Shown here: positions 34,302-46,270 of the stretch, piece by piece | How positions within the stretch are numbered: position 1 is the first letter of the stretch | Layout of the letters: the number at the start of each line of letters is the position of its first letter | DNA from: Paratinospora sagittata | Taxonomy: Eukaryota; Streptophyta; Magnoliopsida; Ranunculales; Menispermaceae | DNA: 64,000 nt | Assembly: GCA_035771175.1 (NCBI GenBank) | Contig: CM069607.1 | Span: 6,197,501 to 6,261,500 of the forward strand | Direction of reading: 5' to 3' | Position numbers and translations under genes: made by a program | The notes under the pieces: generated by a model | Databases searched by the model: none | What the model was told of the DNA's origin: nothing | What the model saw: the letters and a program-made list of their open reading frames with translations, nothing else

Positions 34302-37300
34302 TCAAAACCAATCAACACTTTGAGTGGAAGCTTTGGGCTGCCTTTTGGGCTTCTGATACCGGTTGTTTTCAAACTTTGCTTTAGCAATGAGGGAGTAGAA
34401 GTAGTCTGCCTCAGCAGAACTATTATAGGGAAAGCTCAAGATACTGCAAAATACAAACAATAAAAAAAAATGTCCCAGGAGAAACTTTAAGGATAAATAT
34501 TTGCAGAGAAATTCAGGGGATTAATACCTGTCAAGTAGTTCCTCCAGAATAACTCGTTGAGAAGGTGTAACGTAATGGATACAACTTCGTGGGCACTGGC
34601 CAACCGCAAGTTGGACTTTGTAATCGTCACCATGTCCTATTCAATTGCATCAAAGTTAAAAATGAATAAAGATGACAGGTGATACAGAACATATGCCTTA
34701 GAGGATGTCTCTGCTAAAGCATATCTAGGCAGGTAACCTTTTCCTCATGATCAATGAATGTAGTAATCTAGAAGACTGTTAAGGCTTAAACTTCTTTAAC
34801 TGACATTCCTAATTAACCATGTGAATGCACCTTCAGGCAATGTGGGAAAGGCTCTAATCCATATGTTAGCCGGTGACAGACCGAAAAGTTCAGAAATCGT
34901 GTAATTTGGATAAAAACTTACATATTGAATTTGAAAGAATATGCCAATCAATGTCCTAGAAAAAGAAAAAAAAATTATAGATAGTTTGTTCCACCTCTGT
35001 GCATGCACTTTGGTAGGTTACTCGATGATCTTCACAAAGCAAGCAAGCTGGAATCCTAACTTTTGGATTTGTCACCATTTATGGATGTCACCAAATACTT
35101 AGTAACTTGAAGGTTGTTTTCTACCAAGAATAATCACTTAATACTTCAAGGGCCAAAATTACTTGAACGATAATTGTTGATAAAAGACTTAGCACATCCA
35201 CACATGACCACGAAAAGAACCTTGTGGATTCTGACCTTGAGAAGTTGCACGTGCGGTAACAGTTGAAGCAGCAAAAGAAAATGCATGAGGTGCTCTTTTT
35301 ACACATGAATATGGACAACCTGTTAATGAAGAAGTATCAAGGAAGAAGAAAGTTAAAAAAAATTACCGGTTGAGATCAGTTGGTGTGCTTTTAGTAAAGA
35401 AAGTTAAGACCCAATATCAAGAAAAGTGCTTCTTGCATATTCAAACTAAAAATTACTGTTCGTGATCATGACTAATCTATGTAATAATATGGATGAGTTT
35501 TTGTAGCTGAATTTCATCCTCCAAGAACAAAATCTCACATATTGGGTAAAATTTAAAATGAAATATACCATAACTTGAAGTATTGAAGTCTATACTTGGA
35601 TACTCATTTGCCAATTGTTTAGAGGAATCCTCATATGGCAATCTGCAGTCTCATGCCTTGTGTACCTTTCACTAATGGATTGACTTTTTTTTCATAGGTA
35701 AGTGGTCACACTTGAACCTATGAGTTTATGATCCCAAAGTTACACAGTGACAAACCATCAAATCAACCCCCCAAGTGCACACACTACCTTTCGTCGACTT
35801 AAGTTAACACGGGCGAGTCCCTCATAATGCCGTATAACATGAAACAATAAAGAAGGGGGGAATCTCTTCAATGAAATCCTAGCAGCTAGCAAACACATTC
35901 AGAATATCAGGATACTGGCAATCATTGTTGGTTTTGGGTTGAACCAAATGAGAAATATCTTTCCTTGCTCTTCTTTCAAGTTTCAATCAAAATATTTGAA
36001 ATGCACAATTTTCCAGTACCATTCCAATAACTAAAATTAAGCCCCGCCTTTCTTCAAGTTTCACCTCAAGATTAGAGTTTGCTTTCTGACATATTCCGAT
36101 TTGGCAAGTCATGCCAAAAGGTTTGAACAAAGCATTGAGAAGGCTTGCCACAAAATCTAGGACTTGAGATGTTTTAACTAAAAACAGCTTCAACAGTAAG
36201 TAAATGTTGCATTCCTAAATGAAAGAGAAGAAGAGGCCTCAGGAAGATAATTTGAATGACTAGTATTATCAAAAGGATAGATATTTCATAAAGAACCCCA
36301 AAAGTGATAGTCAAGATTGTTGCAAGATCTCAAGTGACATTCTAGAAGAAAATGTTACAAGTTTAGGACAAAAACAGAACTCAAGCATGAGTAGTACCTT
36401 TGCCAACACAAACAGTCTCATCCACAATGAGGTCCAACGCTTCCCATTCTGGTTCATCAAAAGGATCCAAACATTCCCTATAAACATATTCAAATCCAAA
36501 ACAACAAAAACAGAGAAGATGTGAAATTTGAAAATCAACGAACTAGGCACACTTGTAAAAAAGCTCCTTCAGATTACACAAACGAGTAGATCAATATCTT
36601 AAACGATACATACTTACCCCTCAGAAGAACCGAATGGAACGTTCTCCGACAACAACTGAACGCAAAATCAACAGGCATAAGTTCTAAGTCCTACAAATTG
36701 ATTTAAAGCTCCCAAAAACAAAATTCAAACAATATATATATATATATACACTCATCAATCAAACAAGAAAAATTAATATACCATATATATATATACACTC
36801 ATCAATCAAACAAGAAAAATTAATATACATCGAATCATGGCGATGATCTGTTCCACTAGCATCACCTCATAAGCCGAAATGACGCGACGAATCATCAAAT
36901 CCGACTCGCTCGCATCCTTCTGAAGATCAGGATGGAACTCCTTGACCTAACAAAAATCCAAACAGTTTTTTTCATTAATAAAATAATGAACTTCCAAAAT
37001 TGACACACTTACATTTCTAAGAATCAATTGAAATAATTGGGAATCATCAGTTTTGGATACTCTAAATCGGAAAGCGGCTTTTAGTTCGGCGTAGGAGCAG
37101 CTCCGATCGACGCCGAGAATGTTGAAAGCCGAGGAAATCGAGAGTTGTTCATCGTCTTCCGCTTCGTTCCGTTTGCAGCACACGGTGAATGGAGAGATTG
37201 AAGGCGGCGAAGAGAACAAAATTGGATTCTCGGATTTCTTAGACGGAAACAGAGTCGCCTTTGGAGTTGTGGGAATGGTTTTTGAAAAGCAAATGAAGCG

Positions 37301-37345
37301 CGCGGCTCCTGTGGCTGTGGAGAAGAACGAGCTTTCCCTCATCAT
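34302..37345 (-). CDS. Plastid-type J-domain protein with ferredoxin-like [4Fe-4S] domain
   Basis: Seven exons: 37345-37061, 36946-36866, 36655-36618, 36477-36398, 35319-35236, 34636-34528, 34443-34302. They sum to 819 nt, 272 aa. The first ~55 residues are Ser/Thr/Lys-rich with few acids, like a chloroplast transit peptide. The J domain starts near SAFNILGVDRSCSYAELKAA, carries HPD at residues 100-102 and ends near VISAYE. A ferredoxin-like part follows, with Cys at 158, 163 and 167 (CVGKGCPYSC) and at 204 and 208 (GQCPRSCIHYVTP). This architecture is that of the Arabidopsis DJC76/DJC77/DJC82 group, proposed plastid co-chaperones of Hsp70 that may also bind an Fe-S cluster. I cannot choose among these names. 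A second Met at 37342 is an equally plausible start. The C-terminus PKASTQSVDWF is complete. Confidence 0.85.
36731..36829. repeat. ~50-bp tandem duplication in intron 2
   Basis: An (AT)n run followed by ACACTCATCAATCAAACAAG and AAAAATTAATATA occurs twice in direct succession in the intron between the second and third exons of the J-domain gene. Confidence 0.8.
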
Positions 37346-38501
37346 TCTTTATCTCTTCATTGCATGCTCAGACCACCAATTTTTTGCTAAACTGAGAGGT
37401 TTGGGGGATATAGCGTTTGCTTTTAATAAAAAAGTGTTTTTTTTTCTTTTTTGCCCCGGGGGTTGGGGTTTAATTGTTGTTATTAGTATTTGTATATTTT
37501 TTATTTTATATAATTAATATATATATATTTTTATAATGAGGCTACGTATCTAAGAAAAAGTTTTGACGATAACTTGATATATATTGGTGGGCTCTTATTT
37601 AATAACTTGATATATATTGTTGGGTTCTTATTTGATAACTAATGTAATAAACATTACTTTTTAGTAATAGATAAATATTAATCTAACTGTAAAAATTTAA
37701 TATTGTGACTAAAAATACATATCTAAAGTATTGACGATAACTTGATATATATTGTTGGCCTCTTATTTGATAACTAATGTAATGAACATTACTCTTTAGT
37801 AATTGATAAATATTAATCTAACTGTAAAAGTTTAATAGTGTGACTAAAAATACATATCTATTACATTATTTATTACACATTAAAATATTTAACACATATC
37901 TATCTAATAATTGTGTTAGTTATACTTTTTATAAGTAGATTAATATTTTTTTAATAATTTGGCTCTTTATTGATTGTTTAGCATTACCATATTTTAAATT
38001 TAAGTAGCCCTGTATTAACATCGAAAAGATATATTTATAATGTACATCATTATATATATTATTAAATTATCTCAATTAAAGTAATTTAAAAAAATATTAA
38101 TTTAATTACAATATTTTAAAAAATAAAACGTTAAGTGTAATTATATATATATATTTTATTAAATATGTATGCGTTACATATTTAAAAGTGGACAATAAAT
38201 AATTTAATAAATATATATATAATTATGTTTAAAATTATATTATATTATAGTTAGATTAATATTTTTTATTTAAAAAAAAAAGAATAGGATATAAAAACGA
38301 TGAAGACAATTGGTGTTTTACATTTTCCTTTTAATTTTGCTGAGTTTACCGAGAAGGTTGGATAAGTGAATAACTTGACTAGTCGGCAGACGGGCAGATG
38401 AATCCTTTTAATTAGTTGTCTTTCTCACAAATATCACAATCATTTGGTCTTCCTCGGCTTATTCTGGCCGATGGATTCCTGCAACAAAACCACCCACCGC
38501 C
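37346..38501. other. AT-rich intergenic region with a 136-bp direct repeat
   Basis: At 37604-37739 and 37740-37865 a 136-bp unit starting ACTTGATATATATTGTTGG is repeated in tandem. A partial copy precedes it at 37564-37603. No gene is present. The first part is the J-domain gene promoter. Confidence 0.7.
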
Positions 38502-38872
38502 ATCGAAGAAATTGCTTGTGAGCTTCCCTACATTCGAGTATACAAAGATGGTCACGTACAGCGACTCATGGGTTCAGAAATGGCTCCACCGTCTCCGCAC
38601 GACCCACAAACAAAAGCAGAAGCTCCCCGCTCTCCTCTACTTCCACGGCGGACCTTTCTGCATCGAATCCGTCTTCTCCTTCTCCGACCACCGCTATCTC
38701 AATTTAATGACTTCCCCATCCAACGTCCTCGCTATTTCGCTTGAGTAGCGATTAGCCTCTGAACAACCAATCCCCGCCGCTTATGACGACGACTGGGAGG
38801 AAGCTCTACATTGGCTCTTCTCCCACTCTTTCGATTCTGAGTCCCCACGAAATTGCCCTATGATAACTCGGC

Positions 38873-39264
38873 TAGGTGAAAGCAACCCGATCAAATTTGA
38901 CTATTTTGGGTCAGGTCGGATTTAATTGATACGTCGTCGGTAGCAACTCCATCCAATTTGGTCGACTTAAAATTTATTTATATATATATATATATATATA
39001 TGAATTCTCTTAAAAATTTTATTTTTAAAAAATTAAATAATAATTTAATAAATTAAATACATAAATTATATAACATATTTTATTACTAATATAAACTTAA
39101 ATAATAATTATTAAGTTTTTAAAAAATTAAATTATTTAATAAAGGTTAACTCAATCCGACCTTAAGTTGGGTGGCATCAGATCCAACTCGCTATCACCTG
39201 ACCTCAACACGATGAATGGATTAGAAGACAAAAACCCAATTCGACCGACCCAATTTCACTCCTA
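38873..39264. mobile_element. hAT-like element inside the CXE pseudogene
   Basis: It begins TAGGTGAAAGCAACCCGATC and ends CCCAATTTCACTCCTA. It is alignable over much of its length with the element at 56960-57400, including the ATTATTAAGTTTTTAAAAAA and TTAATAAAGGT segments. No clear TSD remains. It separates the first and second fragments of the pseudogene. Confidence 0.65.
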
Positions 39265-39320
39265 TATATCAAGTCTTCTTGGGCGGAGATAACATAAGAG
39301 CTAATACCGCACACAACGTA

Positions 39321-39825
39321 AACGCATTTGGTATGTGATTCAAAAGCAACTTTAATTACAATTGAAAGAAAATTTAAAAAATGTCCTGGAATCTAATTCT
39401 TAGTCTACCTGCGAAGGAGAGAATCCCTCTCGAATGGTCAAAATTAAGTCATAAAAAAAACATAAAATATATATATATATATATATTCAACAATCACCTT
39501 ACATATATGATTTTAAGTACAATTTTTAGGCGGTAAAAATATTTTTAATTTGAAAATGAGGATTAAATTTCAAAAACAGAAAACTTAGAAAACAACGTTA
39601 TATTGTTTTCTAAACACCAACTTATTTTCTTGAGAGAAAGTTCAGGTTTGTGCATTGCAAACCACTGGCAACTTTTTATCATTTTTGAAAGTACAATTTT
39701 TAAAAAAAAATCTTTAAAAACAATTTATGAAAATGGCTAATCACACGTATTTCTCTTTTTTTATTTTTTTCAGTTTTTAAATACAAAAAAACAGAATCCG
39801 AAACACAGGGTAAACAGGGCATTAA
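39321..39825. other. Second insertion in the CXE pseudogene
   Basis: About 505 bp of AT-rich DNA, including an (AT)n run near 39466-39485, separates the active-site fragment from the C-terminal fragment. No TSD or known element end could be identified. It is recognised only because esterase coding sequence lies on both sides. Confidence 0.5.
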
Positions 39826-40298
39826 GGTTCCCATCCTTACTTATGGGCCTCGAGCCGAATTGGGGGCGAGGATGAAGAGAGGGATGGGTTGGCAGCGGAT
39901 CCGGTCGTTGGTGTCACCAGATTCGGATGTTGGCGTCGATGATCCTTGGAGTAACCCGTTTGCAGCCGGTGCGCTGAGCTTGGCGGGGATATAGGGTGTG
40001 AGCGTGTGTTTGTTTGTGTTGCGGGGAAGATGGGCTGAAGTGACGTAGGGACAAACACTAAAAAAATTTCAATCTCACACGTTCAATAAGAAAAAGAACA
40101 ATAAAACGAAACACCCACCGTCCGAAAATTTCAATTACACACGTAAAAACTTTAAGTACTTATATACCAAATAGTACACAAATATAAAATTTTGGTAAAG
40201 AAAAATAACATAAAGCAAATACCCAACATAAAACTAGAACTCAAATTGTATTACTTGTATAAGTTCTAAATTTTACTATCTTTCACAAAACTTTTAAT

Positions 40299-40525
40299 TG
40301 ATAGAGTTTTTTTGTTAATTATTTTGTTAATAATTCCTATTCTTTAAGGATAAGTTGTTTGTGTTTTTGACTAATTCCTCTTAGTCTGTTACCACGTTTT
40401 AGGGTGTTGCAAACATGGGTTGTTATCTTTGTAAAAGGTTATATAAGCTTGCAACTTGTTATCAATAAAACAAAAACTTTGCATTGAAGCTTGTGTGTTA
40501 TAATTTCTTCTGAGTGCTCTCAACA
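40299..40525 (+). repeat. Copia 5' LTR
   Basis: 227 bp with TG...CA ends. A TATATAA-like motif (TTATATAAGCTTGC) is near 40439-40452 and an AATAAA signal near 40463. It is followed by a tRNA-Met primer site. Confidence 0.9.
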
Positions 40526-40614
40526 ATTGGTATCAGAGCCCCATAACAAGGGCCTGATTATGAGTGTGTGGAAAGAAACCACAGTTTTCTTTCAGAGTAA
40601 GGGAGTCACGCAGA

Positions 40615-41592
40615 ATGGCGGAGAGCAACAGTAGCGGTTTTATGCAGCCGGCTATTCCCAAATTTGACGGATACTACGACTATTGGGCCATGTTGATAGA
40701 GAACTTTCTTCGTTCCAAGGAATATTGGGATCTCATAGAGAATGGGATTTCGGTGGTGGTGTCACAAAAGACTGAGCCAAGATCTGACCAAGCAGAAGCA
40801 CAATGCAAATTGATCGAGTGGCAGAAGCTGAAGGACTTAAAGGTAAAGAATTACTTTTTTCAAGCTATAGATCAGAATATCATGGAGACTATACTTGACA
40901 AAGACACATCAAAGAGAATTTGGGACTCCATGAAACAGAAATACCAAGGCTCCACCAAGGTGAAGAGGGCACAGTTGCAAGCACTTCCGAGGGACTTTGA
41001 GACACTCGACATGAAGGAAGGCGAGACGGTTGATAATTTCTTTGCTCGTACTCTCACTATAGCCAACAAAATGAAGGCTCATGGTGAGACAATGAGCCAA
41101 ACCATCATCAATGAGAAAGTTTTGAGGTCCATGACTTCAAATTTTGATTATGTGGTTTGCTCCATTGAAGAATCCAATGATTTAAACACACTGACCATTG
41201 ACGAGCTGCAAAGTAGTTTGTTGGTCCATGAATAAAGAATGAATGGTCATCGAGGAGAGGAGCAAGTTCTCAAGGTCACTCATGAAAACAACACTAGCAG
41301 AGGCCGAGGTCGCAGGGTGTTCAGAGGAAGAGGAAGAGGTCGTGGCAGACAACCTCTCAACAAGGCCACTATCGAGTGCTTTAAGTGTCACAAATTAGGA
41401 CACTTTCAGTATGAATGTCCCAGTTGGGAGAAGGGAGCCAACTACGCCGAGCTAGATGAAGGAGAAGAGCTGCTATTAATGTCCTATGTCGAGCTAAACC
41501 ACGCTAAGAGAGAAGAGGTCTGGTTTCTCGATTCAGGATGTAATAATCATATGAGTGGGAATAAAGAATGGTTCTCGGATTTGGATGTTTAA
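40615..41592 (+). pseudogene. Copia gag and protease start
   Basis: From MAESNSSGFM the frame is open to a TAA at 41233, then open again to 41590. It contains IWDSMKQKYQGSTKVKRAQL and FDYVVCSIEESNDLN (retroelement gag), an Arg/Gly-rich segment (RGRGRRVFRGRGRGRGR), a CCHC knuckle CFKCHKLGHFQYEC, and the protease site FLDSGCNNHM. The family context predicts Gln where the first stop now is. Confidence 0.85.
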
Positions 41593-41604
41593 TTCAGGCA
41601 CACT

Positions 41605-43371
41605 GTGAAACTAGGAAACAATGCAAGGATGACAGTTGTGGGGAAAACAAACACTCGTATGCAAGTGAATGGACTCACTCAGGAAATTTCTGAGGTCTAT
41701 TATATTCCTGAGTTGAAAAATAACCTGTTAAGTATGGGGCAGCTTCAAGAAAAAGGTGTGACAATTCTGATTCAACATGGGGAGTGCAAAGTTTTTCATC
41801 CTAGTAAAGGTCTAATTATTCAGTCCAAAATGAGCGCGAACAGGATGTTTGTTGTGCTCGCAGCAATGATGCCTCAAGCTACTACTTGTTTTCAAGCTGT
41901 GATAGAAAATGAGAGTTATTTATGGCACTGCAGATTTGGACATTTGAGCTTCAAAGGGTTGAGAACCCTTCAATCCAAACAGATGGTTAGTGGTTTTCCT
42001 TCTTTTCATACTCCTGCAAAGTTATGCACAACGAGTATGGATGGAAAGCAACACCGGGAATCCATTCCAAAAAGAAGTCTATGGAGGGCACCATAAAAGC
42101 TGGAGCTGGTACATGCCGATATATGTGGCCCCATAAAGCCTGTTTTAAACAACAACAAAAGGTATTTCTTGAGTTTTATCAATGACTTTAGTCGTAAGAC
42201 TTGGATTTACTTCTTGCATGAAAAATCAGAGGCTTTTACCATGTTTAGAAGTTATAAGGCTTGTGTTAAAAAGGAAACAGGTGCCTCCCTTAAATGTTTG
42301 AGGACTGACAGAGGTGGTGAGTTCACCTCAAATGAGTTTGAGGAATTTTGTAAGGCAAATAGCATAACCAGGCAATTAACCACAGCCTATACTTGCTGAG
42401 AGGAAGAATAAGGCTATGATGAATTTGGTGCGTTGTATGCTGAATGAGAAGCAGGTTCCAAAGGCTTTCTGGCCAGAAGCTGTGAGATGGTGTGTGCATG
42501 TCCTCAACAGGTGCCCTACTTTAGCCGTGAAAAATAAAACTCCAGAGGAAGCATGGAGTGGTATGAAGCCTACAGTAGAGTATTTCAGATTTTTTGGGTG
42601 CTTGGCTCATGTGCACATACCAGACCAGAAAAGAATCAAGTTGGATGACAAAAGCATTCAGTGTGTCTTATTGGGCATGAGCGATGAGTCGAAAGCTTAT
42701 AGATTGTTTGATCCGGTCTCTAAGAAGATAATTGTGAGTAGGGACGTTGTTTTTGAGGAGAATGAGGGCTGGAATTGGAACATGAGCAGGGAAGAAAGGA
42801 CTTCTGATGTGTTAGAGTGGGGTGATAGTGAAGAAAAAGAAGATGATGAAGCTGAGAATGAAGGGGAACTTGGAGCAGAAGGTAACGAGCATGAAGAAGC
42901 TGGCTCAAATGGCACAACTAGAGCTGGTTCAAGTGGCACTAGCTCACCTTCCAGTACGTCACATGATGAGAATTTCACGGGTCCAGTTGAAGGGAGGGTA
43001 AGACTAGTTCCACTTTGGATGCAAGATTATGAAACCGGCGAGGGTTTTTCAGAAGAAGAAGACTTGAGTGCCATGATGATTCTCACAGAAGCTGATCCCA
43101 TTACCTTCAAGGAAGCTGTGAAGAGCAAGAAATGGAAAAATGCCATGAATGCAGAGATTGAGACTATTGAACGTAATAAAACATGGAATCTGACTATCCT
43201 TCCTGAAGGAGAGAAGACCATTGGAGTGAAGTGGGTTTTCAAAACAAAACTCAATGAAAGTGGTGAGATAGACAAGTACAAGGCTAGACTTGTGGCAAAG
43301 GGATATGCACAACAATATGGGATTGATTACACAGAAGTTTATGCTCCAGTTGCCAGACTAGATACCATACG
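41605..43371 (+). pseudogene. Copia integrase and N-terminal RT, cut by the Gypsy insertion
   Basis: The integrase zinc region ends in WHCRFGHLSFKGLRTL and the core in VHADICGP ... LRTDRGGEF (two catalytic Asp kept). The block containing PQQNG is lost at about 42397. The frame resumes in AERKNKAMMNLVRCM and then CLAHVHIPD. The acidic linker (EEKEDDEAENEGELG) is normal for Copia. The RT begins VKWVFKTKLNESGEIDK and YKARLVAKGYAQQYGIDY, and stops after APVARLDTIR exactly where the Gypsy LTR starts (43372). Confidence 0.85.
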
Positions 43372-45567
43372 TGTCACGACACCCCTGACGTAGGCTAACG
43401 TCATGACCGGCACAATGTACTATACACTGTACATACTCATATACAATATACAATACACTGTCAGCCTCAACGAACATTCACAAAAATTCCCAATATATCA
43501 CAAATCAAATCAAATCAAATATATATATAGATGATCATTCCACTCACATTCATTCCATTCATTCCACAAATTAAATTCTCACTTGATAAATATCTATGAT
43601 CATCTCATTCCATCATCCCATGGGCTATAATCATTCCACTCACATTCATTTCATTCATTCCACAAATTAAATTCTCACATGATAAATATCCATGATCATC
43701 TCATTCCATCATCCCAAGCATTATGCCCACACAACCCATTTAGGTGATAGTATATCTATAGTATGTGATAATTATACATATCAAAATAACAAACATATAA
43801 CCTATTTCCTCCAAGCATACATACACATACTAGACGAAGGCTCACGTGATTATCACTCACGAATTTTTTCTTTTCCCTTCGACTCAATACCTAAAATATT
43901 GGAGGAAATGGAGTGAGCAAACAACAACTTAGTGAATATAGTTCTTGACATGACAATCGCATGTATTTTAGGAAACATGGCATATCAAATCGATTTAAAA
44001 CATTTCAAAAGCACATATGCACCATTCATCAAAATAATATACGTGCACACAATATTGCTCATTCATAAATATCTTACCATCTCCCTCTTTTAAGGTAAAA
44101 GAGCGGGTCTAACCCTTTTATGGCCGTACAAGGTAGCCACAGCCTCTCATTACCCAATTCACAGTCATTTCAAGGATCACAACCCTTGTTAAGACAGGCC
44201 TACTGACAATGAGGACTCGCAAAACCTTATCCGGGTCTAATTCCTAACGAAATGACATCATTACAAACTCAATTGCTAAAATCAGTTTGCATGATCCATA
44301 AAACTCAAAGCATTATATATAAATAACATGCATACAATCAAACATTTTACATGTGTACAATATCATGCAAGAACCAAATCAAGGAAACTATACTCACAAT
44401 GGTTACACGGGGTTTCTAAGTCAAATCGAGCAACAATAAACGTCCATCAAAATGCGTCCGCAAGAGCATTTATCTATGCACTTAAGCTCTCAATGTAAAC
44501 ACTGAAATAAACCATAACCAGCTAAGATGGGGTTATTTCACCATGAAAATACATATGAAAACATATGTCATATCCACAAATCATGTTCTTAACATCGAAA
44601 CGTCCAGAATTTAGTTCTTTACGATTCTATGATCTCAAACCGGAGTTTCATTGGATTCTAATTCCATTTTATTCATTGGATATGACCATAGTACTATTCA
44701 AGTAACTGTTCACGTCGTCACAATTCATTGGAAACATGTAAATTGTACTAAAATTGTCAAACAGTCTCCAAAAATCATGAACTTAGCATCGATGGACTCG
44801 CAACAGTCCATTCTACCATTCTATAGCCTTAAACTGGAGTTTCATTGGGAATGGTCTTCAATCTACACTCTAACTTCCAACAGCCATAAAAGTTCCAAAT
44901 GAACACATAAATTCAATCAAATTCAGGGTCCCGACAGTCCAGGGAGTGTTTTTCAACCTTCTTAGCGGATTTTCATTCACGTTGGGTCAAAACCCCAATT
45001 GTTGAAAACGCCGTAAAACGGCTCCCACAGCAACAATTACTCCGCTAGAATCATTACATCTAGCTTAGATATTAATTTCACGAAGAAATAGAGTGAAAAT
45101 CACTTACCACGAGTTCTGATTTCGCGCGAATCTGCGTTCTCCCTTCTTTTTCTCTTCCTTTCTTCTCGGTTCTTCCGTCTTCTCTTTCTTTCTGCTTCTT
45201 TCTTTCCTTTTCGCTCCAGCAACTTCTTTTTTTCTTTTTATTTTATTTTATTTTTGTCTTCTTTCCATATGAGTACTGTTCACGCTACTGTTCGGTGAAC
45301 AGTACCCGCAAATGAGCGGTAATATATTTTTATTTTATTTTTTTCTTACTTCATTCCTCATCTTCTTCTATACACTCAATCCACATGAGACATACACGTG
45401 TTGTAAATCGAGTTCTATTTAAAATCACATTCCGAACTCACTTTTGACATTTTCAAGTTCATTTGACACATGTACACATGGCTTTAAAGGTACTTATACG
45501 TGTATTATACTCTTCAGTGTACATATAAAGTAACCAAATACATTGATTAAAAGCATGGGGTGTTACA
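43372..45567 (-). repeat. Gypsy 3' LTR
   Basis: 2,196 bp, TG...CA ends. It includes a perfect hairpin ACTGTTC-GGT-GAACAGT near 45286 and a TGACGTCA-like (here AACGTCA) motif near the plus-strand start. Confidence 0.9.
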
Positions 45568-45589
45568 ATCTCCCCAACTTAAAGAATGT

Positions 45590-46270
45590 CGTCCTCGAAA
45601 TTTAAATCAAGGACTTCCTCAAGTGATACTCAATCCCAGAAAATAGCTCCCGCATTTTATAATTCAGCTCTCATGTTTGCTCTTCTTGATACGTGGTATC
45701 CTCCTCAACTTAGAGTTGAGTTATATCCATAACATATATGGAATTCGAATGATATTTCCTCAACATCAATATATAGAAAATATTATGGACACCTATCAAC
45801 CGTGATAGTATAGCAAATCGGTAAGCCAATGGACCTATCCTATCAAGGATCTCTATTGGTCCAATAAATCGCGGTGCGAGCTTTCCTTTTATCCCAAATC
45901 TCATTTGGCCTTTCTGTGGTAAGGCCCTTAACAAAACTGAGTCAACCACAATAAATTTCAAGGCCTATATACCAACCTTGTGTATTTAATACTATCTTCT
46001 AACACCAATAACAATAACTCCACACTTTCAAATCAACAAGTTGGAGATCTATAAGGCTTACTATCAAACCTTTAGAGTGTTATCATTATGCTATTATAAT
46101 AGTTGTTTATACACACAAGTTTACACAAATAAAGTATTCCTTCCAACTTCCACCAAAATTCAAGTATATTAGACCTGAGCATGCTCGCAAACATCAAATT
46201 CACGCTCTCAGTCTGTCAACCAGTCTGAGAGTAAAATATCACACTGAGAAGGAGATGAGTACCAAATCGA
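45590..46270 (-). pseudogene. Gypsy integrase C-terminal part with chromodomain remnant
   Basis: Minus-strand frame 45961-45710 reads KGKLAPRFIGPIEILDRIGP and then LAYRFAILSRLIGVHNIFYI and LMLRKY, the conserved GPY/F-module region of chromovirus integrases. Upstream near 46180-46245 is FYSQTG-stop-QTESVN, a decayed form of the HPQT.GQTER integrase motif. Downstream, EYHLRKSLI followed by a stop remains of the chromodomain region. Many stops are present. The chromodomain position fits Tekay/Del-type chromoviruses. Confidence 0.75.

Larger units (their letters stand above)
38502..40053 (+). pseudogene. Carboxylesterase (CXE) pseudogene split into three pieces
   Basis: Three fragments in the correct order match class-I plant carboxylesterases. 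(1) 38502-38872: IEEIACELPYIRVYKDGHV with the start codon now ATC, then after a frameshift LPALLYFHGGPFCIES (HGG oxyanion motif kept), an in-frame TAG after LAISLE, and ALHWLFSHSFDSE. (2) 39273-39320: VFLGGDNIRANTAHN, where the nucleophile Ser of GDSxGG is Asn. (3) about 39826-40053: RSLVSPDSDVGVDDP, NPFAAGALSLAGI, then in another frame VFVCVAGKMG, where the catalytic Asp is gone. The gaps are filled by a hAT-like element and by about 500 bp of unrelated AT-rich sequence. Its intact relative is at 57566-58537 on the other strand. Confidence 0.85.

Noticed and set aside
39837..40058. Minus-strand Ser/Pro-rich 73-codon frame
   Set aside because: The plus strand here encodes the C-terminal fragment of the carboxylesterase pseudogene, which explains its GC content.
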